Positions 14,140 through 19,112 of a DNA stretch of 19,112 nt are shown here, in pieces. Below the pieces are notes generated by a model. The model worked only from the letters and a program-made list of their open reading frames with translations, had not been told where the DNA came from and did not search any database. Made by a program: the position numbers and the translations under genes. Source of the DNA: an uncultured Acidimicrobiaceae bacterium. Its GTDB lineage: Bacteria > Actinomycetota > Acidimicrobiia > Acidimicrobiales > Ilumatobacteraceae. The first letter of the stretch is position 1. Each line of letters opens with the position of its first letter. Location of the stretch: positions 1 to 19,112 of the forward strand of contig CAIXHI010000399.1 of NCBI GenBank assembly GCA_903919215.1, given 5' to 3'.

Positions 14140-15354
14140 TCATGACAGCAGGCGGGGTTCGTACGGATAGGTGGTGAGGCGCTCGACGCCGGTCGCGGTG
14201 ACGAGCACCTGCTCTTCCAACTTCACACCCGGGCCGCCGTGCTCACTGCCGACGAAGCTCTCGACGCACACGGTCATGTTCTCGGCAAACTCGCCGTCCT
14301 GACCGACGAGGTGGAAGATATCGGGGTACGGAATGACTGGGTACTCGCCGGTCATCCCATTGCCGTGCACCGGGCACAGGTAGCGGTTCTTCACGTACTC
14401 GGCGGGGATCGGCCACGTGCGGTCGGCGAAGTCGCGGAACGACACGCCGGCGCGGATCAGATCGATGTTGTACTGCAGTTGCTCGTAGGCCAGCCCGTAC
14501 ACCGTCTTCTGCTCGCTGGTCGCCTCGCCATCACCGGCGAGGAACGTGCGCGACATGTCCGTGTAGTAGCCGTGGCATCCGATCGCGTCGGTGTCCAGCG
14601 CAACGAGGTCGCCGTGTTCGATCACCTTGCTGCCGGTCTCCTGGAACCACGGGTTGGTGCGCGCCCCGCTGTTGAACAACCGGGTCTCGATGTACTCGCC
14701 GCCGCCAGCGATGAGCGCCTTGTTCAGATCGGCGAACACTTCGTTCTCGGTGCGACCCGGCAGCAAGCGCTCCTCCATGTACGCGACTGCCGATTCGGTG
14801 CACGCGACGGACGCGCGGATGAGCTGCAGTTCCGTCGGGGTCTTGATCGACTTGGCCAGGTCGATGGTGATGCTGGCGTCGATGACGTCGTAGCCGCGCG
14901 CCATCAGCGCTGGCACCACCATCGTGGGAGCGCGCTCCACGCCGAGCCGCTGGCCGCGCAGACCGGCACGGGCCATCAGCTCGTCGATGTCCTCGAGGAA
15001 TGCATCCATGTGCTCGGCATGGTGATCGCCGGCATAGAACGGGTGCACACCCTTCGCGGTCCGAATCTCCTGCACCGTGTCGTACCCCTCGGCCAGGTGT
15101 CCACAGCCCGTGTACTCGAACAACGTCACCGGGCCCTCCACCGGCACGAACACGTAGCGGCCCGGGTTGCGGGTGGTGTTGATCTGCATGTTGCGGACAC
15201 CGCAGGCGTAGCGGATGTTCACCGCATCGAAGTACAGCCCGGCGCCGATGTCGTGCGCCGCCAGCACCGTTCGCAGCCGGGCCAGACGCTCCGACGCGGC
15301 GCGCCTGTCGACCTCCGCAGGGAGGCAGTGGTCACGAATGGTGCTGTCGATCAT
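14140..15354 (-). CDS. M24-fold metalloenzyme, DddP-like (DMSP lyase relative or Xaa-Pro peptidase type)
   Basis: This 404-residue protein has a creatinase-like N-terminal domain and a pita-bread M24 domain. The metal ligands are Asp254, Asp256 (VALDTDAIG), Asp266 (YYTDMSRTF), His330 (PVHGNGM), Glu365 (CVESF) and Glu380 (VKLEEQ). From memory, the DddP DMSP lyase of Ruegeria lacuscaerulensis uses Asp295, Asp297, Asp307, His371, Glu406 and Glu421, and every spacing here is identical with an offset of 41. Its Tyr366 also corresponds to Tyr325. However, the Asp377 reported as important for catalysis falls on Gly336 (HGNGMTGEYP). It may therefore be a DddP-related enzyme with other chemistry, or a peptidase. 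The product is cytoplasmic. It is followed by a TetR gene, which suggests substrate-dependent induction. The start at 15354 lacks a clear ribosome-binding site. Confidence 0.8.
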   Translation of the reverse strand: MIDSTIRDHCLPAEVDRRAASERLARLRTVLAAHDIGAGLYFDAVNIRYACGVRNMQINTTRNPGRYVFVPVEGPVTLFEYTGCGHLAEGYDTVQEIRTAKGVHPFYAGDHHAEHMDAFLEDIDELMARAGLRGQRLGVERAPTMVVPALMARGYDVIDASITIDLAKSIKTPTELQLIRASVACTESAVAYMEERLLPGRTENEVFADLNKALIAGGGEYIETRLFNSGARTNPWFQETGSKVIEHGDLVALDTDAIGCHGYYTDMSRTFLAGDGEATSEQKTVYGLAYEQLQYNIDLIRAGVSFRDFADRTWPIPAEYVKNRYLCPVHGNGMTGEYPVIPYPDIFHLVGQDGEFAENMTVCVESFVGSEHGGPGVKLEEQVLVTATGVERLTTYPYEPRLLS

Positions 15355-15383
15355 GCTGTCGGTCTACACCCGCGAACCGTTGG

Positions 15384-15400
15384 TGTCAACGTTGGTGACA
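15384..15400. promoter_or_regulatory. TGTCA-N7-TGACA palindrome, candidate TetR operator
   Basis: The palindrome lies 30 bases upstream of the M24/DddP-like start. It overlaps a direct repeat of GTTGGTG at 15379-15385 and 15391-15397, and an imperfect palindrome GTTGG-N8-CCAAC at 15391-15408. The location between divergent genes and ahead of a TetR-containing operon fits an operator. Binding is inferred, not shown. Confidence 0.45.
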
Positions 15401-15517
15401 TCGCCAACTGTGCTCGGTCGCCGAAGAGCAGCGGTCATCCGACGAACGTGCCCAACCGGTGTGACAGGCTCCCGGGGCCGCAGGCGACCGCCGGAGCCGG
15501 AGAACGGAGCGACCCAG

Positions 15518-16447
15518 ATGACGAAGCGATACACCCGACGGCTGCGAGCGATCGCCCGGAAGCTGCCGATCCTCGGCGAGTACGAACGGCGGATCGCCCA
15601 GCTCGACCGGCTGTTCGCTCCGATCGGCCACTTCTACTCACCGCATGTCGACGTCGCCGAGATACAGGCCCACGAGGATCAGATCTTCGGCACCGACCCC
15701 GCCGTGGTTGCCGGCGTCAAGCTGCGTCTCGACGAACAGTGGGCCTTGCTCGATGAGTTGGCGCCTGTGCTCGGCGACATCCAGTTGCACGTCACCCAGG
15801 ACGCCGCAGCTGCCGTTGGCGACCGGTACTGGTCAGAAAACCCTGTCTACGGTGACGGCGACGCGACCGTGCTGACCGCCATGCTGCGCCACTTTCGCCC
15901 GTCGCAGCTGATCGAGCTGGGGTGCGGCTTCTCGTCGGCGTGCACACTGGATGCGCGTGAGAAGTACCTCGACGGAGCGACGCAGATCACGTTCTGCGAC
16001 CCATACCCGGCGCTGCTCGACTCCCTCGTCAAGGACAGCGATCGAGCGACCGTCAACATCCGGACGGTGCGCACACAGGACGTCGACCTCGATCTATTCG
16101 CTGCGCTCGGTGATGGCGATGTGTTGTTCATCGACTCGACGCACGTGTCCAAGACCGGCAGCGATGTCACCCGGATCTTCGCCGACATCCTTCCGGCGCT
16201 TCGCCCCGGCGTCGTCATCCACCTGCACGACATCTTCCCCGGTTTCGAGTACCCGCGCGAATGGGTGTACGAGCACCGCGGGTGGAACGAGCAGTACGTG
16301 CTGCGGTCATTCCTGCAGTACAACGACACGTTCGAGATCCTGCTCTGGCCGAGTCTGTTGCACACACTCGACCCTGCGCGAGTCTCGGCCGCGTTGCCGC
16401 GTTGCATCAACGCCGGCGGTTCGTTCTGGCTGCGCAAGGTGGCCTGA
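15518..16447 (+). CDS. Class I SAM-dependent methyltransferase (Methyltransf_24-like)
   Basis: This is a 309-residue protein. After a basic helical N-terminus (MTKRYTRRLRAIARKL) comes a Rossmann methyltransferase domain: motif I LIELGCGFSSACTLDA (131-146), an acidic strand end TFCDPYPAL, then DVLFIDSTHVSKTGSDV and VIHLHDIFPGFEYP. The FIDSTH and HDIF blocks are typical of methyltransferases found near polysaccharide and natural-product genes, as I know the family. The acceptor is unknown. The start is ATG 15518, with GGAG 8 bases upstream (15506-15509); an open frame extends further left but has no comparable site. It is divergent from the M24 gene and 115 bp upstream of the beta-helix lipoprotein gene, with which it may act on a surface glycan. 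Confidence 0.85.
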   Translation: MTKRYTRRLRAIARKLPILGEYERRIAQLDRLFAPIGHFYSPHVDVAEIQAHEDQIFGTDPAVVAGVKLRLDEQWALLDELAPVLGDIQLHVTQDAAAAVGDRYWSENPVYGDGDATVLTAMLRHFRPSQLIELGCGFSSACTLDAREKYLDGATQITFCDPYPALLDSLVKDSDRATVNIRTVRTQDVDLDLFAALGDGDVLFIDSTHVSKTGSDVTRIFADILPALRPGVVIHLHDIFPGFEYPREWVYEHRGWNEQYVLRSFLQYNDTFEILLWPSLLHTLDPARVSAALPRCINAGGSFWLRKVA

Positions 16448-16509
16448 CGACTCAGGGACAGTCGATGCTGCCCGACACGTGCACCGTGTGACAGACAGGA
16501 TCGCCCGGC

Positions 16510-16527
16510 CAGGGGCCTTCGTCCCTG
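16510..16527 (+). terminator. Short CTTC-tetraloop hairpin after the methyltransferase gene
   Basis: A 7-bp stem with one G-T pair (CAGGGGC / GTCCCTG) closes a CTTC loop, 63 bases after the methyltransferase stop and 36 bases before the lipoprotein start. No T tract follows. It may terminate or attenuate transcription between the two genes. Confidence 0.35.
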
Positions 16528-16562
16528 CTCAGCTTCCCGGCACCTCGTGCCGATGACACTGC

Positions 16563-18113
16563 GTGCGAACCGGACGCAAGATTCATCGAACTGGCGGAGC
16601 AATGCTCCTGCTGATCGGAATGATCAGCGGCTGTACTGACTCGCAGCAGTCGGTACAGACACAGGCGACGACGGCCGTCACCGTCCCAACGATCAGCGAG
16701 CCCGTCGTCGTCACCGAGCCTGCGGTGCGCCTCGACCAGGCCGCCTTCCCCGATTCGCTCGCGACGTTTCACGGCAACGACCTGTGGGTGAACCCGACCA
16801 CTGGCAACGATGCCAACACCGGCACCACTCGCACCACTGCGCTGCGCACAGTCGACGAGGCATGGCGCCGCGTCCCGGCCGGTACGACACTGACCACCGG
16901 CTACCACCTGCACCTCACGGCCGGGCACTACCCGGTTGATGCGTTGGTGAACTACTGGGAAGATCGCCACGGAACCGTCGCTGCACCGATCATCGTCGAG
17001 GCCGCCGACGGAGCACACACTGTGGTGTTTGACGGCGATATCAATATGTACGCCGTCAGCTACTTCGCCCTCATCGGCGTCGACATCATCCGCGACGGCG
17101 ATGCGTTCCACTGCGAGCACTGCGACCACATCCTCATCCGCGACAGCGAGTTGTCCGGCGGCACCGGCGCCCACGAGACGGTGAAGGTGAACCAGTCGCA
17201 GTACCTGTTCATCGAGTCGTCCGACATCCACGGCGCCGACGACAATGCGATCGACTTCGTCGCCGTCCAGTACGGGCATGTCACTGGTAACCGCATCCAC
17301 GGCGCGCAGGACTGGTGCATGTACACCAAAGGTGGCAGCGCATATCTCACCGTGTCGGGCAATGAGGTCTACGACTGCGGCACCGGGGGTCTCACGGCCG
17401 GGCAAGGCACGGGCTTCGAGTTCATGGTGGCACCGTGGCTGCAGTACGAGGCGTACGGCATCCGCATCACCGACAACGTCGTGCACGACACCGAAGGTGC
17501 AGGGCTCGGCGTCAACGGCGGGTACAACATCCTGCTCGCCGGGAACACGCTCTACCGCGTCGGCACACGCAGCCACCTCGTGGAGTTCGTGCACGGGAGC
17601 CGCAGTTGCGACGGCGACACCGCCACGTGTGCGGCGCACCTCGCTGCGGGCGGCTGGGGGCCGAGCAACACCGGCGATGTACCCATCCCGAATCGCCACG
17701 TGTACTTCTACAACAACATCGTCGTCAACCCTGCGGGTGTGCAGTCGCAGTGGCAACACTTCGAGATCCAAGGGCCGACGACACCGCCAGCCGGAAGTCA
17801 TGCACCGAACCCATCACTGGCGGACGACGACGTGCGCATCGTCGGCAACGTCATCTGGAACGGGCCGGCCGACATGCCACTCGGTATCGGCGACTCCACG
17901 GGTTGCGCCCCCACCAACCCGACGTGCAACGCGACGCAACTGACCTCATCGAATCGCATCAACACGTGGCAACCGCAGATGATCGACCCTGCGCACGGCG
18001 ACTACCGCCTGACCCCGACGTCGCAAGCAGCCATGCCACCCGCCGCGGCACCTCCGGCATTCGTGTGGGCCGACGCGCCGACTGGCGTGACGGCGCCAAT
18101 GGCCTGGCTCTGA
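16563..18113 (+). CDS. Secreted lipoprotein with right-handed beta-helix domain
   Basis: This 516-residue protein has a lipoprotein signal: a basic start (MRTGRKIHR), a hydrophobic stretch, and the lipobox MISGC with Cys24 as the lipidated residue. A short Thr/Val-rich linker follows. The entry segment LWVNPTTGNDANTGTT resembles the start of pectate-lyase-like and NosD-like beta helices. Repeated coil units continue through the middle (SYFALIGVDI, DHILIRDSEL, QYLFIESSDI, GHVTGNRIHG, AYLTVSGNEV, YGIRITDNVV, YNILLAGNTL, HVYFYNNIVV). The fold binds or cuts polysaccharides; the substrate is unknown and no lyase catalytic set was identified. The GTG at 16563 is preferred because an ATG at 16602 would remove the basic n-region, although that ATG has GGAG just upstream. 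Cys pairs such as CEHC and CDGDTATC suggest disulphides or metal binding. Confidence 0.85.
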   Translation: MRTGRKIHRTGGAMLLLIGMISGCTDSQQSVQTQATTAVTVPTISEPVVVTEPAVRLDQAAFPDSLATFHGNDLWVNPTTGNDANTGTTRTTALRTVDEAWRRVPAGTTLTTGYHLHLTAGHYPVDALVNYWEDRHGTVAAPIIVEAADGAHTVVFDGDINMYAVSYFALIGVDIIRDGDAFHCEHCDHILIRDSELSGGTGAHETVKVNQSQYLFIESSDIHGADDNAIDFVAVQYGHVTGNRIHGAQDWCMYTKGGSAYLTVSGNEVYDCGTGGLTAGQGTGFEFMVAPWLQYEAYGIRITDNVVHDTEGAGLGVNGGYNILLAGNTLYRVGTRSHLVEFVHGSRSCDGDTATCAAHLAAGGWGPSNTGDVPIPNRHVYFYNNIVVNPAGVQSQWQHFEIQGPTTPPAGSHAPNPSLADDDVRIVGNVIWNGPADMPLGIGDSTGCAPTNPTCNATQLTSSNRINTWQPQMIDPAHGDYRLTPTSQAAMPPAAAPPAFVWADAPTGVTAPMAWL

Positions 18114-18132
18114 ACGTCCCACCTTGCGATCG

Positions 18133-18165
18133 CCCTCCGTCGACGGTCCGCCTCGCACCGGAGGG
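18133..18165. terminator. Inverted repeat between lipoprotein and DUF1330-like genes
   Basis: CCCTCCG (18133-18139) pairs with CGGAGGG (18159-18165) across a 19-base loop. The left arm overlaps an internal palindrome CCGTCGACGG. It lies 20 bases after the lipoprotein stop. There is no T tract, so terminator or operator function is uncertain. Confidence 0.4.
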
Positions 18166-18203
18166 AGCACCATCGGTACTCTCCTGACGACCAGGGAGAC
18201 ACG

Positions 18204-18920
18204 ATGTCCGAAGCCAAGCCGATCAAGCACAAGTACGGGATCATCGACTCGGGCTACGGGCTGTTCCTCGCGACCCGCCCTCCCGAGGAGGATGGTCCGA
18301 TCTACATGGTCAACCTGATGAAGTACCACGAGGTCGCGCAGTACGCCGAAGGCTCGGTGGTCGACACCACGATCAGCGGCCGCGAGGCCGACGACCGCTA
18401 CAACCCGACGGCGATCCTGTCCAAGATCGGGGCGGCTGTCGTGTTCGTCGCCGACGTCGAGAGCAACCTCGTCGGCGAGGAGGACTGGGATCGCATCGCC
18501 ATCGTTCGCTACGCCACGCGCGCCTCGTTCATCGAGATGCAGTCACGCAACGACTTCGCCGAGAAGCACGAGCACAAGGCTGCCGGGATGCAGCGGACGA
18601 CGATCGTGTGTTGCCGGCCCGAAGACCTCGCGCTCGACACGCGCGGCCGGCCGTCGCCCGAGCCCGACCGCTGGGTGGCCATGGTCGTGCGCCAGACCGC
18701 CGACCGTGCCAACGCGTTCGCAGCCATTCCCGGCGCCACGAACCTCACGGCCGAAGGCACGATCATCGGTGACGGTCGCAGGTGGGACACCGTGCAGTTC
18801 ATCGCCGTCGACTCACCCGACGAGGTCGCACGGATCGCTACATCACTCAGCGATTGCGCCCCGGGCGAGGTCTACGTGATGGGCCTGCGGGCGTCGCTCG
18901 ACGCAATCACCAAGGGCTGA
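18204..18920 (+). CDS. DUF1330-like dimeric alpha/beta-barrel protein
   Basis: This 238-residue cytoplasmic protein appears to hold two ferredoxin-like halves. The first half (about 30-140) has GPIYMVNLMKYHEV, the long helix, VVFVADVESNLVG, and WDRIAIVRYATRASFIEM, the strand-helix pattern of DUF1330 proteins. The second half (about 150-238) repeats a similar beta-alpha-beta order with RWVAMVVRQTADRANAF and WDTVQFIAVDSPDEVARI. Relatives are small oligomeric barrels, and no catalytic role is established. The ATG at 18204 is preceded by AGGGAG about 6 bases upstream. The next gene starts one base after the stop, so the two are co-transcribed and possibly translationally coupled. The linked DUF2855 protein suggests a shared catabolic or detoxifying role, which is inference. 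Confidence 0.75.
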   Translation: MSEAKPIKHKYGIIDSGYGLFLATRPPEEDGPIYMVNLMKYHEVAQYAEGSVVDTTISGREADDRYNPTAILSKIGAAVVFVADVESNLVGEEDWDRIAIVRYATRASFIEMQSRNDFAEKHEHKAAGMQRTTIVCCRPEDLALDTRGRPSPEPDRWVAMVVRQTADRANAFAAIPGATNLTAEGTIIGDGRRWDTVQFIAVDSPDEVARIATSLSDCAPGEVYVMGLRASLDAITKG

Positions 18921-18921
18921 G

Positions 18922-19112
18922 ATGCACTTCGAGATCGACCGACGCGACATCCACTCGTTCCGAGTCGCGGAGTCGACACCGCCGGAGCAACTCGCCGAGG
19001 GACAGGTGGTACTGCGTCTGGAGCGCGCCGCGCTGACATCGAACAACGTGACCTATGCGCTCACCGGCGACATGCTCGACTACTGGGGTTTCTTCCCAAC
19101 GGAGGCCGGCTG
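18922..19112 (+). CDS. DUF2855 family protein (3' end beyond the window)
   Basis: Only the first 63 codons are inside the window. The ATG at 18922 follows the preceding stop by one base, with AAGGG 9 bases upstream inside the previous gene. The block LERAALTSNNVTYALTGDMLDYWGF... in the middle (residues 33-57) matches the conserved start of DUF2855 proteins (roughly ALTANNVTYA then YWxFFP). These are of unknown function and resemble the N-terminal part of medium-chain dehydrogenase-like proteins. Full members run to about 350 residues, so most of the gene is missing here. Its tight pairing with the DUF1330-like gene indicates one operon. Confidence 0.85.
   Translation, partial: MHFEIDRRDIHSFRVAESTPPEQLAEGQVVLRLERAALTSNNVTYALTGDMLDYWGFFPTEAG

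Noticed and set aside
15215..15517. Long N-terminal extension of the methyltransferase frame
   Set aside because: The extension overlaps the start of the divergent M24 gene and its promoter, lacks a ribosome-binding site and has no domain; ATG 15518 has GGAG at good spacing.

Overview
The window is high-GC DNA (roughly 60-66 % by eye) with densely packed genes on both strands. Actinobacterial-type protein families are present (DUF2855, DUF1330-like, Fic with a C-terminal winged helix, a TetR regulator and a small HGT/CxCxxC protein). Codon use is strongly biased to G/C in third positions. Together with a lipoprotein, a secreted animal-type haem peroxidase and a DddP-like protein, this suggests an aquatic actinobacterium, perhaps of the Acidimicrobiia/Ilumatobacter type. 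That placement is an inference from gene content; there is no rRNA or other marker in the window.

Left part (1-2800): a candidate type II restriction-modification pair. The 3' portion of a PD-(D/E)XK endonuclease-like gene (+) runs tail to tail into an m5C DNA methyltransferase (-), and the two overlap by 27 bp. Divergent from the methyltransferase is a tiny cysteine-rich protein with two HGT...CxCxxC units. A hairpin-rich gap follows, then a broken Dabb-family gene. The methyltransferase carries an unusual C4 zinc-ribbon-like insert in its target-recognition region.

Middle-left (2890-7500): a bacterial homologue of protein arginine methyltransferases (+), a class II-like Fic protein (-) with a perfect inverted repeat over its start region, glutaminase A (+), and a secreted alpha/beta hydrolase (-) with a Thr/Ser-rich linker. 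The last two converge and overlap by 20 bp.

Centre (7500-13500): one 5.6-kb gene for a secreted protein of 1,871 residues. It has a signal peptide, an animal-type haem peroxidase with its catalytic His/Arg/His set, two clusters of RTX-type calcium-binding repeats and six fibronectin type III domains. All 12 cysteines lie in the FN3 domains, one pair in each. A perfect 14-bp hairpin follows the stop codon.

Right part (13495-19112): an M24-fold/DddP-like metalloenzyme gene followed closely by a TetR regulator gene (both -), with a palindrome upstream of the pair that could be the operator. On the + strand come a class I SAM methyltransferase, a beta-helix lipoprotein, a DUF1330-like protein and the start of a DUF2855 gene cut by the window edge. 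The last two are separated by one base and are very likely co-transcribed. No tRNA, rRNA, CRISPR array or insertion sequence was seen.
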